Below are positions 23,798 through 35,474 of a DNA stretch of 64,000 bases, piece by piece; position 1 is the first letter of the stretch; every line of letters starts with the position of its first letter. Position numbers and translations under genes: made by a program. Origin of the DNA: Dendrocalamus latiflorus (Eukaryota > Streptophyta > Magnoliopsida > Poales > Poaceae); contig CM029671.1 of NCBI GenBank assembly GCA_017311315.1, forward strand, positions 21,264,565 to 21,328,564, in the 5' to 3' direction. The notes beneath the pieces were generated by a model. That model searched no databases. It saw only the letters and a list, made by a program, of their open reading frames with translations, and was not told the DNA's origin.

Positions 23798-24800
23798 GTG
23801 CTATGCAAGACGGCCCCTTGCACGACGGCCCGCATGCCGCCAGCCGCCCGAAGTCGCCGCTCAGGGCCGCCGGTCGCCCGCGCCAAACGCCGCCTTCGAG
23901 CGTTGCTGCCGCCGCTAGCCGAAGCAGCGGAAGGAGTCGCCCACTTGCCGCCTCGGTCCCTGCGCCGCACATGGCCGCCTCGGCTCCCGCGCTGCACATG
24001 GCCCCGTATGGCCGCTCGCACCGCCGCATGGCCGACACCAGTGACCCCGGCCCCGCATGGCTGCCCGCACGATCCCAGACCGCACGGCGAGCCCAAAGCC
24101 GCCGCCGCTGCCGCTCGGCGCCGCCTGAAGCCCGCCACTCGAGGCTGTCCGCCGCTCGGTGACACCTGAAGCCCGCCGCCCGAGCCACCGGGTCACCGTC
24201 ACCATGAGAGGAACTGGGGTAGGGGAAACCCTACCCCGCCCCACTTTGAGTTGGCCAAGCGGGTCGAATGGGCTGGAAGAAAAGGAAAGAAAATAAAAAA
24301 AGGGAAACGGGCCGGCGCCATTAAATTTGCAAAAAGGTCCCCCTTGAATTCTAGAAATTACGGGAGGGTCTACAAAATTTTCAAACGGGTCCTGGATTTT
24401 GGCAAAAGGCCCTCGAAAAATTAAAAAATTACGTGAAAATTTTCTCTGAATTGAAATTTGCGTATAGGCCCTCAGAAATTGCAGAATTCACTAAAAATTC
24501 ATATTTTGACATAAAAGGGCCTCGAGAATTCAAATTTTGAATTATTTTTAGCATTTGAAGCATATTTAATACTGTCATTATTGTTTTCTATGTTCTCTGT
24601 ATTTATTTACTATTTTGATTAATCGTAATTATTTAAATTGTCTTTAATCACCGAAATTAACAGTAAAATTTATAGAAAATGCATAGAAATTCTTGAAAAT
24701 TACAAGAATCTTTGTATCATTATCAAATTTATTTACCTACAGTAAATTTATTCCATGCATGTTTACGAGTAATAAACTTATTTATTCCTTTCATGCACAT
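23798..24800. other. GC-rich block followed by AT-rich DNA, unassigned
   Basis: From 23800 to 24240 the sequence is GC-rich and open in several frames on both strands (109-185 codons) with Pro/Ala/Arg-rich, mutually inconsistent translations. From 24240 onward it turns AT-rich with lines such as AAAAGGCCCTCGAAAAATT that look like an untranslated LTR-element leader. It may be the 5' part of the broken element whose gag follows. Confidence 0.35.
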
Positions 24801-24804
24801 ATAG

Positions 24805-25623
24805 ATGACAGATATCACAAACCGGGAGTTCGAAGAGCTGGCCCAGCATGGCCAAAAGTACTTGACTTAGGATTCCGGTGTCGAGATAGTACTTGGAGCT
24901 AAGAAGCTTCGCGCTGCCATTAGTATTGGTGCAACGTAGGATGCCAAACCCACTCCTGAGAAAAATAATCAAGCAGTTAACTTCCTCTGGCACCATCTCT
25001 GTCTCACTCTCAAGAATGAGTACATGCCAGAGAAGAATGCACTAGTATTATGGACTGCATTCAAGAAGCGGTTCGAGAGGCTAAAGTAAATCATTCTTCT
25101 TTAGGCAGAGCAAGAGTGAATCCGACTGAGATTTGCCAACTTTAAAACGGTCAGGGAGTACAATTCTGTTCTACATAGAATTTGTAATATTCAACTTTGT
25201 GGTAAGCAAATCACAGATGAGCAGAAGATTGAGAAGACCCTATCCAACTTTCATCCCAATGCAGTAAAGTCTGCACGCAATTATCGTCAAAATGGCTACA
25301 AGAAGTATGATGAATTGATTGATATGATGCAGATTGCAGAGACTCAAGATGAAGTTCTCTACAAGAACTACGTCACATAGCCACTTGGGAGCTCCGCAGG
25401 CTGTGAAGCTAACGCTGAGAGCTACAAGATGAGAAATCTCATGATGAAGAAAAGGAGAAGGAATGGTAAGACTGTAGACCAGAAAGGCAAGTCAGATGCT
25501 CCACATGAGAATAAGGCAAACAAACCAAAGCGAGACAGCAAGTTCTATGGTCAGCAAGACCAATCATTCTACAAGTGTGGCAAATGGGGGCACTGGTCGC
25601 AGATCTGCTTGCTACAAGTGTGA
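24805..25623 (+). pseudogene. Decayed Ty1-copia-type gag
   Basis: One frame read from ATG 24805 (MTDITNREFEELAQHGQKY) shows a copia gag with LRFANFKTV, ICGKQ-like and KIEKTLSNFHPNAV segments and a zinc knuckle (YKCGKWGHWSQIC near 25570-25612; the first Cys of the CCHC is replaced by Tyr). At least six in-frame stops interrupt it, all within the same frame, so decay is by point change and not rearrangement. No pol follows on this strand. Confidence 0.75.
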
Positions 25624-25654
25624 TTCCACTTATGACTGGAGAGTATGTTTTTTC

Positions 25655-25768
25655 TTAATCAACTCCTGGACGTTGAATGAAACCTTGTGCAATTAGCCTT
25701 ACTTTATATCTTATAACTTCATTTCTTTCATTTCTCTTTCGAACAAATACCCACTTATGCTCAACAAG
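25655..25768 (-). pseudogene. Copia reverse-transcriptase fragment
   Basis: On the minus strand the C-terminal 36 residues of an ORF read KWVFVRKRNERNEVIRYKVR then LIAQGFIQRPGVD, the conserved entry to the copia RT domain. Upstream and downstream RT motifs are absent. The fragment is opposite in orientation to the gag piece at 24805-25623, so the two are separate remnants or a rearranged element. Confidence 0.7.
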
Positions 25769-26835
25769 GTGCACATAAATAAAATACTTCAATATCAGAA
25801 CATAGCATGCTATTGTAAACTGAATAAATGAATAAATTATTCGATACCATCCAACCATCACGAGAAAATAAAATTGTTTGAATACCATCCGTACAAATTC
25901 TAACTTATTCTTCCACACAAAAATAAATAACAGTTAAAGCATAAATGCATTCTGTGCTCCCATTTAGAGTCTAATGATGAGATGTTCACTATAGATCAAA
26001 ACTTTCAGCCTAGACCCAAGTTTCCTAAGAGGAGTGGCTCTGGAGTCGTGCTCGGATACTTCCTTCAGCCAAGGAAAGGACATGGCCATGCACAGGCGAC
26101 CGATCAGGTGATGGCAAAAGGTCGAAACCATGGGACCATGGATAAGAACGTCGCCGCTGATCGGTGGGGGAGGAGGCAGAAAGTGGACGGAATCGTCGTG
26201 CGCGCGCCCTCATTTCCGTGCAAAATCCAGCAGCCACCGCGCGGCACGGCGGCCGCGACGCCTGGCCAGCCAACGGTTTTTGACGCTTCTGCCCGGTCGG
26301 ACTCCAGTGAAGTAGTCAGAAACGGAACGACTTCCTCAATCGCACAGCGTTGCGTTGCTTGGGAACCGCGTGCACGCTCCACCGCTGGCACGCCGGCCGG
26401 CAGCCGTGTGGATGCGATGCGCGAGAAGCATCGGCCTCTGCATGACTGCATCGTCTGCAGGCAAAGCTTTGTTTCGTTCTGGGATGACGATGGTTAGCTT
26501 GGTTCAGGTTCTTTTGACGTCAGCCGAAAATGTGTTCAGTCAACGAGTAGAAGTTTGACAACTGGGAATTGGGCTCATGCCATAGGATAAAGATCGAGTC
26601 TCTGATATGCCAACCGTGATGTAAAGTAAAACCTTGGCTGGTGTCATTCCAGATTATGCCGTTGCAACTGGCAAAAGGAGGATAACCTTCTTTTTATGCC
26701 ACTGCTATTTTACTATATCATGTATTTTGTTACGTTGCTACAATTGAAATGTTCAATTCTGCGGCAGCATATCCATATCTTGTAGTTGATGTATATTTAG
26801 TTTCCCCGCTCCATTGTTCAGTGGAATATTAATAA
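25769..26835. other. Unassigned, includes an unrecognised 171-codon frame
   Basis: A plus-strand frame is open at 25982-26497 with a GC-rich second half, but I recognise no domain and competing frames of 80-115 codons cover the same DNA on the other strand. I do not call it a gene. Confidence 0.3.
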
Positions 26836-27440
26836 CTCCCAAGCGGATGTAGCTGTGTGATTTCTCTTGCATACGGCCATGCAGTCCACGATGTTTACTA
26901 GCATATATTATCATATACTACATAGTTTTGCTACCTTTCTAGTTGTTATACAGAGAAGAATGTCAACTTTGATACTTTTAATAGGCTAGTAATACTTCGA
27001 AGCGTACCATATAATTTATAGTCGAAAGATCCATTTACAAATCATAACGTCGAGGTTGATATGTCACTCTTTTTTTAAAAGAATAATTTGGAACAGATCA
27101 ATCCTTCGATATAGAATAAATCTAAGCGGATGACTAGTAATACTTTGAAGCGTACCGTGTAGTATTACAGTTGAAAGATCCATTAACAAATCAATTTGGC
27201 ACCGATCAATCCTTGAATACAGAGTAACTCTTAAGTGGATGTATCGTGGCTTCTCCTGCATGCCGTTCACATTGTTTATCATATATTATTATATATCTAG
27301 TTTTACAGAGCTTTCCTGATTGCGGAAGAATGCTAGATTCAACGCTTTCAATAAAACTTATAGTGCTTTAAATGATATGTACCGGCTTATAGTTTATAAT
27401 CGAAGATCCCATGTAAAATCATAAGGTGTCACTCATTTTT
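26836..27440. repeat. Diverged direct duplication
   Basis: The stretch from about 26840 (AAGCGGATGTAGCTG) through 27060 recurs from about 27233 (AAGTGGATGTATCGTG) to 27440, and the inner block TAGTAATACTT-GAAGCGTACC occurs at 26986 and 27136. The period is about 390 bp with many substitutions. No coding potential. Confidence 0.6.
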
Positions 27441-28063
27441 TTAAGGACACGTCACTCGTTTATAGGACAATTTAAAAACTCACTGCATTACGAGTGATAT
27501 AGGTTAAGGTCTTATTGACTTTTAGTTGGTTTATGTTTATACTATCTATAATAAGTAATTTTTAAACATGTATTTTTTAAAGCGGGGTAAACAAGTAGAT
27601 TATAGCAAAAAGTATACTGAGTCCATCTATATCGGTCAAAATTATATAAGATTATTTTTCTAATACATACTGTCTTTTATAAATAGACAGGATTTAAATA
27701 TTTAAATTATAAACCATAATTCATCGATGCAAAATAATCCACCAATGAACGGAAGAGACAAAAACCCAACGGCGTCGAAGATGCTGAAACCAGCTTGGTA
27801 AGACCAATCATTCTCTGGTCCAACCCCGTTGGCGGCGACCTGGCGTTCGGCGTCCGTCCAATGTTTCTTACCGACCCGACCAAACCAAACCACGTGTACG
27901 ACGTCAATCAGAAAACGCCTTAAAACACCACCGCGGCACACGAAAACGTCGCGAAAACGAAGCGAAAACCCTCGTACGGTCGTACGCCCGCTTCGCCTCG
28001 CGGTCTCGCTCTCGCGCAGCGAATAGCGAAAGGTTTCGTCTCGTCCCTCCCCCACTCGACGCA
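27441..28063. other. PDRP1 upstream region
   Basis: Bases 27505-27680 resemble the internal part of the foldback family seen at 75-1338. From about 27770 the DNA becomes GC-rich and should hold the PDRP1 promoter and leader. I saw no clear TATA box. Confidence 0.45.
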
Positions 28064-30648
28064 ATGATAAGCGCCAAGCTCGTGACGCCGCCGCCGTCGC
28101 TGCTCCTCCCGCCCTCCCCTCGCCTCCACGGCCGCCGCCTCTCCCCCTCTGCGGCCTCATCCCTCCCCGACCCCGCTCTGCCTCTAAGCTCGCGCCCGGA
28201 CCTGGACCGGGAGGACACTGGGAGGGCCCGGCCAGAGGAGGAGGCCGCAGCAGCGGCGGTCTCCTCCCTGCCGCTCTCCCCCGCGCAGCGCGCGAGCTCG
28301 CAGCTGAGCCGGTGGTCGCGCGCGCGCGCGCTCCGGTCCGGGCGGCGGCTCGAGTGGCCGACTATTAGGGGGCGCGGGGCGCTCTCGTTGGCGCCGACCA
28401 AGTCGCCGTCGTCGTCAGAGGAGGAGGCCGCGGCTAAGGTGGTGGCTGTGGAGGAGGACGTTGAGGATGACGAGGTGGTTGGGGTTGGGAGGGAGGCGGC
28501 GGGGAAGTCGATCTACATGGTGTCGGACGGGACGGGGTGGACGGTGGAGCACTCGGTGAACGCCGCGCTAGGTCAGTTCGAGAACTGCCTCGTTGACCGC
28601 GGCTGCGCCGTCAGCACCCACCTCTTCTCCGGGGTAAGGATTCATCTTTCTCTCCGCCCTTTTATCGCCTTAATTCTTCAATTTGGATTTTGGTCTCCGC
28701 TCTCGAGTACGATATGTCTGGTCCTTACAAAAAAAATTTGTTTTTTGCTATGTAGTGACGCTGGAATTTCCTATTGTGCCGTAGTGAGTAGAGCAGCTAC
28801 TATGGCAAATGCTCAACTAGGGGGATGCGAGAATGTGCATTGTAGCAGTAAATTTGTGCGATATGATAAGCGTAAAGTAGAGAAAATCATTAAGTTGTGC
28901 AGCGTGCGATGGTAAGTCTAAACTTTAAAGACCAAAATCAAAGAAGTTTGGGAGCTTCAAGAACCAAATCAATGAAGTTTAAGTTTAGATACGAAATTTA
29001 ACACTTTGTGGGCATAAAAGGGCAACCCTGCAGTTTTGCCTTGTGGTTAAATTTTTGGCTTTCTTGATATTGATTACTGTAACACCTGTGGCTTGCTGAC
29101 TTGCTGTGGAATGTCAGAATGGGTTAATTGGGGTAATTTAGTTCACTGTCATCTACCAGTTTTAGCTTTTGAAGAATCTGGGTTTAGTGTAAGCTCAATA
29201 GAGGGGAAAGACTTGGACTAACATCACACTATTACCTATTTGAGAACGAAAGATATAAGATCCATTTTGATGCTAGTCACGGTTAGATGATAATGGCTGT
29301 TGAAATATGCTCACAGTTAGAAACAAAGGTTGCATGTGTTCTAACGGAGGAAAAATTCTTCATTTTTTTAGTAAAAATATGCAATAGATTAATCTCTCAT
29401 TTTTTTAGTAAAAATAAATCCACTACCTGGACATTTGTGTGGATCGTCCAGTTGGATAAGGCCAATAGTTTTGTGTAAATTGAGAACCGCATGGTTACTT
29501 CATGCATATTTATTTGTTTCATTGATGCAAATTCGGTATCCACCGCTTCACACATTGATAGGGTACAAAAGACAAATAAATACCAGGTAGTTGGGATATT
29601 CAGGCATGGACAAAGTATTGGAGATGCTTATTGCCACTGTGGCCCAACTAGTTTTCTTTTGTCTGTTTGGACAAAAGCAGGCAGTTATCTAGTATGGAAA
29701 CTCCTGATTAGACACTAATCGCCAAGCTTTGCACTTGCATAGGCTAAGAACTAAAGTTAACTGCACATCACTTATTGTTATTGGTAAGCATCTCTTACAA
29801 GTTGCTGCGAATTTGCTTTAGATTGATGACGTGGATAGACTTATAGACATAGTAAAGCAAGCAGCAAAAGAAGGGGCACTGCTTCTATATACCCTTGCTG
29901 ATCCTTCAATGGCTGAGGCAACTAAGAAGGCCTGCGATCTATGGGGTGTTCCATCCACTGATGTTCTTCGTCCTACTATTGAAGCCATAGCTTCTCATAT
30001 TGGTGTTGCTCCATCTGGGATTCCACGAAGTTCTCCTAGCCGAAAGGGTCAACTTACTGAGGACTACTTCCGACGAATTGAAGCTATTGATTTCACTATC
30101 AAACAAGATGATGGTGCTCAGCCACAGAACCTTAACCGTGCACACATTGTACTTGTTGGTGTTTCACGTACTGGGAAGACACCATTGTCGATTTATCTAG
30201 CTCAAAAAGGATACAAAGTGGCAAATATTCCAATTGTGATGGGAGTGGATCTTCCAAAGGCCCTTTTTGAGATCGATCAGGATAAGATTTTTGGATTGAC
30301 GATAAACCCTGTGGTTCTTCAAGCAATCAGAAGGGCGAGGGCCAAAGCTCTAGGATTTCATGGGCACAAGAGCAATTATGCCGAAATGGAGCATGTGAGG
30401 CAGGAGTTGGACCATGCAAATCAAATTTTTGCGCAACATCCAATATGGCCAGTCATTGGTAAGATCGGTTTCATTGGCTTTATGGAGACCCTTTTTTTGT
30501 TTCTTCTCATGTTAAAAGCGTAGTTTTGTTTTGTTTTCATGCAGAAGTCACTGGAAAAGCTATAGAGGAGACGGCTGCTGTCGTTGTGAGGATTTACCAT
30601 GACAGGAAACAGAAGTGCTCCATGCCACGCATATCAAAACGGTACTAG
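28064..30648 (+). CDS. PDRP1: Pyruvate,phosphate dikinase regulatory protein (PDRP1/RP1), 436 aa, chloroplast
   Basis: A bifunctional kinase/phosphorylase that inactivates PPDK by ADP-dependent threonine phosphorylation and reactivates it by Pi-dependent dephosphorylation, in the chloroplast stroma. Exons 28064-28633, 29822-30458 and 30545-30648 give 1311 nt with matching phases. The N terminus is rich in Ser, Pro, Ala and Arg, as in transit peptides. The DUF299/PF03618 domain starts at KSIYMVSDGTGWTVEHSVNA and carries the nucleotide loop GVSRTGKT (residues 303-310) and GYKVANIPIVMGVDLPKALF. The last exon ends PRISKRY. The first intron is 1.19 kb, with a 93-codon in-frame read-through that is not coding. 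Length fits plant RP1 proteins (roughly 400-430). A further in-phase exon at 31851-31938 could give a longer C terminus. Confidence 0.96.
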
Positions 30649-31850
30649 CACCATGTTCTATCTCATCTACTGCACCTTGTAAAGTATGTGTGTTTTGATA
30701 AGCTCCATGTCAAGACTATGTTAGCACGCCGTTTGATTTTTAGCTCCTACTTTGTGTGACCACCTCCTAGGTGGCTTCTGTATCTAAAAGATAAGGATTC
30801 ACAGTATAGTGCAGCAGGAAATAAATGTACATTGCATGTTCTGAGTGTTCCTTAGCCTAAATTGTTTTTGGTCATGGGAGCATTTCTAGTTTGTTAGGTA
30901 AAACGCTAGGTTGAACTGGCTCTCTAAAATTTATTAGAAAAATCAGAGTAATATATTTCTTGCAGAGAACTAAGACTCCCATCAGTATAAAATAGTTAAA
31001 TGTGGACCAGAATATCCTTCTTTATCCTCATAAACAAGTTTTCGTCAGACACTGTGCATGGAAAATCGCAATGATTTCTTCCTTCTAGTATTGACCGCTA
31101 GGAGATTTGATACGAAGACTTTTCAAAAGTAGTTGAAGGTGTGTGTGTGTGTGTCTAGTTTCCAACAACAACATCAGACACTAACTTGAACTATTTTCAC
31201 GCTCTTCTTTAGTTTATTTATATGTTGTTTTCATTTACCTATTGAGTGTTACATTCAATCTGATGGATCTTGTTGTTTGGAACGATCCCCCCCCCCAAAA
31301 TTTTTTTTTTTGTGGTTTCTGTTTGAACTACACAGTTTATCTTGTGGATATGTGGTTGTAACTCCAGAATATATTTCTGGTCAGATGTGCTTCAACCAAA
31401 ATGTAGTTTCTTTGCTAGACCAGGGCCAACCTGAATCAGACCTCCGATCACTGACATAAGGAATCTGGTTGAGTTGATCAGGAATCTGGTTTTTTATGGA
31501 AACTGCAGCAGCAGTCCAAGGGCTGACATAAGGATCTTCAGGATGCTCCTAAGACAATACTTGTTTCGATACTTGATATTTTGTTTCCATTTGATACAAA
31601 GTGAAGATACATTTGCATTTTCAATTGACAAACTGCCCATGTGTTTTCTCTATTTCCTAAGAAAAAAGGTATTGGGCTAGCCGTCGATCTCTGAAAAATG
31701 CCGGATATGGTCCATGTTGTTTTCATTGTGTATTTGTGTTGCAAGTATGATGTTTTGAGTCTTCAGGAAAAAAAAGTTTCTCTAGGTAGCTAAGGAGAAT
31801 TTGTCTGCATTGAACCGAATAACTTAAGAAATCTTTTTCTGTTCTTGCAG

Positions 31851-31938
31851 GGTGGCTCCAATTAGAATCTACGATTATCTATCAGAGATGGTTAACAGTC
31901 ATGTTGAGTATCAAAAGGTTTTTTCTAGGGACTTTTAA
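31851..31938 (+). other. Possible alternative terminal exon of PDRP1
   Basis: A pyrimidine tract and TTCTTGCAG (31842-31850) precede an 88-base frame that reads VAPIRIYDYLSEMVN and on to TAA at 31936-31938. A donor GTACTA at 30642, inside the PDRP1 Arg codon before the last Tyr, would join in phase and replace RY-stop with about 29 residues. It could equally be a spliced 3' untranslated region. No transcript data are available here. Confidence 0.35.
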
Positions 31939-32263
31939 GTCTATTCTGCAGCAGTGAAGCGAATCCAAAAGTCTAGAACGTACCCTGTCCGGCATTTTTC
32001 ACGTGTCCCTGATTAGATTAGCGTCATTGTGCATAGAGGGTCCAAATTCTTTTAGATCATCATCGTATGTGTTGTCTCATATTCTTTGTTCGTCGGTTTA
32101 CTTTTGGTTTGTTGAAGTCATGTACGTACTCATGTACCATCTCTTCAAGAAATGACATCCGGGCAAAGAATTCTTTCAAATACATCAGTGTCTATTTTTG
32201 TGTGCTTGTGTGTTGCAGCAGCTGTATTCTTTTCACTAAATTGGGGGGGGGGGGGGGGGGGGG

Positions 32264-32877
32264 GGAAGGGACTTTTCTGGGGTCAGTCCTCATTCGCCTC
32301 TGTGGGGACTGGCTTGGATATTGTACGCGTGGCGCATAATCCCCATCCCTCCCTCCATGTGGCCTGCCTGATGAAGTCGACTCGTCCGCTCGTATGCAAC
32401 CAAAAGAAGAATACGTATACAAAAGAAAAATACGTGTACAAACCTGAGTCCTTTGCGATTTTTACGATTTGATTTGTCTCACAAATCAAAGAGGAAACAC
32501 GCCAATAAACCATAACTTTCTGTTTGCTGCAATTCGTGCTTGAGTTTCTAGTATGAGATTGTTTTGTGACCAACAGAACAAACGTTGAGCCACCCAAAAC
32601 TTACACTCCTTTGTATTCTCAACAAGCTCAGAATATTGGCGTGTTTCCTCTTTGATTTGTGAGACAAATCAAATCGTAAAAATCGCAAAGGACTCAGGTT
32701 TGTACACGTATTTTTCTTTTGTATACGTATTCTTCTTTTGGTTGCATACGAGCGGACGAGTCGACTTCATCAGGCAGGCCACATGGAGGGAGGGATGGGG
32801 ATTATGCGCCACGCGTACAATATCCAAGCCAGTCCCCACAGAGGCGAATGAGGACTGACCCCAGAAAAGTCCCTTCC
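32264..32877. repeat. Inverted repeat with two 244-bp arms and a 126-bp spacer
   Basis: Arms 32264-32507 and 32634-32877 are reverse complements with no mismatch that I could see. A run of 23 G (32243-32265) touches the left arm and a run of 16 G (32878-32893) follows the right arm; both are G on the same strand, so the flanks are not part of the palindrome. It lies between the converging 3' ends of PDRP1 and the membrane-protein gene. Frames inside the arms are mirror images and not genes. It may be a foldback transposon, an inverted duplication or an assembly artefact. Confidence 0.85.
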
Positions 32878-33124
32878 GGGGGGGGGGGGGGGGCAGACGA
32901 AACCAGGATAGAAAGAGAGAACTACCACCACAAACTTGTCCATGAAACCCCCCAACCAGCCTAATCTCTTCACGGCCATTCACTCTATATGCTCTCTTGT
33001 GTGGCCTTTCACACTTTTTATGCCTGAATTCCAGTAACATCATACCCCTCGCGATCTTTACAAATCGTTGATTGGAAACCCTCTGAATAACACGAAAAAT
33101 TCTTCGCTCTCCACGGCCGGTGTT

Positions 33125-35211
33125 TCACCGGGCATCGCTGTCGGCGACAGCACCATTTCCGGCGCCGTCCATCTTGCTCATGGACAGGGTGAAGTAGAGC
33201 AGGATCAACGTTCCCACACTGGACCTGCATAATCCAGAAAATGGCATCAGCAAATCATGTGAAATTCATAGTTTTTCTTTGGAGAACACCGTGCTGATCA
33301 CTGAACATTACTGTTTACAATCATTCCATAATTCACTATTACACGTAGATGAACTTGAGAATCGATTCAGCGCCAGCTTGGAACAATGCATACTAATCCA
33401 CACTTCAAAATCAAGCAATAATTCCAAGAAATCCTCTATAACGGGCACAGGGGCATGAACCGAAACATCAAGGCTCCTCTCCAGTTAGCGCTCAGCTGCA
33501 CGGCGCCATCGAACTAAACGAGGGCGGGTGTTCATCGATCGCCATCTTTTCTCTCCTATCGCTGTACAGAAGGCGAAGCTGACAACTAGTTCTGCAACGG
33601 GGACTTGCCAACAAAAACCACGACCTGTCTTGTGCTTCATTTCTGCACGCACCACCGTCTGTCGCGACGAACTTGTTCTAAAGACTGCAAATTAATGTGC
33701 CTAATGCAACTAATTAATACTGCCCTGAAGATGTCAAGGGGATTTACTGGCGTTGTACACTCCGTAGCCTGTTAGGCGCACTCACTGAATGCTTAACTGT
33801 TCTTCCTAATGGTTTGGGTACTTCGTGAAAGGATTTTAGGTACCACGGTTGTTCGCCAAATCACTAGCAGAAAATAGGAGCGTACTGCTACTGGTTCACG
33901 AGCCCTACGTCAGTACATCGCCGAACATCTCCAGAGATGTTAGCTCTCACCAAGTAAAACGGGAAGAGAGTGCTACTGTGCTAGTGAACAAGTGACACTG
34001 CCTAGTTGGCATTCTGCTGCATAAGCAGCTGGTTCAGTGATCGGATCTAACAAACCAAGGAAAAAAATCCTTACAATGTGGCGAAGAGGAAGACCACCCT
34101 CCTGGGATCGAGCCACGGCGTCGGCCGCCGCCCGAGCCGCCGGGACTTCCCTCCCGGCGTGCCGGCCACTGGCGTGTGGACGAGCCGTAGCCCGTTCATC
34201 TCGTCGGCGGCTGCCACGTGGATGAAGAGCGGGGACAGCGGGGTCCTCGCGCCTGTCCCTGCACCCCCGCCGCCGCCTGCACAGGAACGGATCAAAATCA
34301 AGTCAGCGCCGTCGATCATCCAAGATCGCATCTTTCGGCGACGTCACGGCCAAAGTTGCACCTCGAACAAGCCACCCCCTCCCATTCGTCGTTAGAATTG
34401 TGGAGTAACCCGTAAGTCTCACTTGTCACTTACCAGTACTAGCTAAAGTGACAAGGTAAACGAACCATCAAAATCAAATTACCAGCTCCACGGAAACCAA
34501 CAGAAAGCCAAGCAAAACAAGTAGAAGATATCGACATCAAAATGTGATTTCAATTGATTCCTGATTTAAGGCGATAATAATTGGACTTACCGGTGGTGCC
34601 ATTGGAGTCGCCGTCAGCCGGCTTCCTTTCTCCCTTCCTCGAGAGCGACCTCGCCACCTTCTGCTGCGTTCACAGCACAGGCGCACAAGAAAGAAATCAG
34701 CTTTGGAATGAACTAGAGAGGATGGGCGCATATCGCCGTCGCCATCGTCGTCGTGTTTCTCCACTTACGGGTGTCCGCGGAGGCGCCGCCGCTGCTGCCG
34801 TGTCCGGGCGGTCGCCGGCGAGCGCCGACAGGGCGCCGACGTCGAGGGCGATGAACCCACTGGTCGCGGTGGCCGGGCTGGTATCCAAGTTTGATTGTCC
34901 AAGATCACTTGGTGCAAGAACCTGCGCATAAGAAAAATTTAAAACCACAATTTAGTAGGCTTCTAACTGCAAGAACCTATCTGTATCACAAGTGATTGAT
35001 CTCCTATGTTGTTTCTATCAAGACACTTTTTTTTCCTCCAAACAAGAAAACACAGGCAAAATTCACTTGCTTTCTAACTAGTCTGGATAATTAACAAAAT
35101 CGTGTGACAAGGGCTAATTGACTGGCAGAAGAATGTGACATTTATCAGGAAGAGTGAGTGAAATAAGTAACAGAAGAGACTTACAGATTGGTTCGAGGCA
35201 GCGTCCCCCAT
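33125..35211 (-). CDS. Single-pass membrane protein of unknown function, 183 aa, five exons
   Basis: I do not recognise the family. Minus-strand exons 35185-35211, 34769-34921, 34591-34660, 34075-34276 and 33125-33224 join with GT-AG sites and consistent phases (552 nt). The protein begins MGDAASNQSVLAPSDLG. The first 60 residues are low in charge and Ala/Thr-rich, followed by a basic stretch (KVARSLSRKGERK, about 61-73) and a Gly-rich linker. The RLGRRPTPWLDPRRV block precedes one hydrophobic segment (about 144-164, core SSVGTLILLYFTL). A short 17-19-residue tail ends ADSDAR. The positive charges before the helix suggest a cytosolic N terminus and tail-anchor-like topology, which is inference. 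Regular splice phases and a conserved-looking C-terminal half argue for a real gene. Confidence 0.8.
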
Positions 35212-35424
35212 GTTGCGGTTCTCTGCGTGTGCAGCTGCTTCTTATTCCTTCTCTTTTGTTGTATCTGTGCTTAGCTTGTTCGTTGGGAAGGAGAGGAATG
35301 ATGGAATACTGGGAAAGATTCTAGGACGAAAGGCCCGACACTTCTTTTTGAGGACGAAAGGTTCTCTCCCTTCCCACTCTGGCGTGAGCATATGGATTAT
35401 GGAGAGAAGACAACGGAGAGTAAG

Positions 35425-35432
35425 TTTTTATA
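35425..35432 (-). promoter_or_regulatory. Possible TATA box of the membrane-protein gene
   Basis: TATAAAAA on the minus strand, 214 bases upstream of the ATG at 35211. It would give a leader of about 180 bases. It lies close to the edge of a MITE-derived element beginning near 35475. Confidence 0.35.
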
Positions 35433-35474
35433 CACGACGAAGTCTACTTTACTCATATACTATCACGTTTATCT

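Noticed and set aside
23631..24244. ORFs of 109-185 codons on both strands
   Set aside because: GC-rich low-complexity translations (Pro/Ala/Arg) in mutually exclusive frames; part overlaps the PMD exon in the other direction.
25982..26497. 171-codon ORF as a novel gene
   Set aside because: No recognisable domain, overlapping frames on the other strand and decayed transposon neighbours.
28634..28915. Extension of PDRP1 exon 1 beyond 28633
   Set aside because: The frame continues only by intron retention; a GTAAGG donor at 28634 and an in-phase acceptor at 29821 restore the conserved protein.
32152..33043. ORFs of 76-124 codons ending in the same peptide on both strands
   Set aside because: They are mirror readings of the inverted-repeat arms and G runs.
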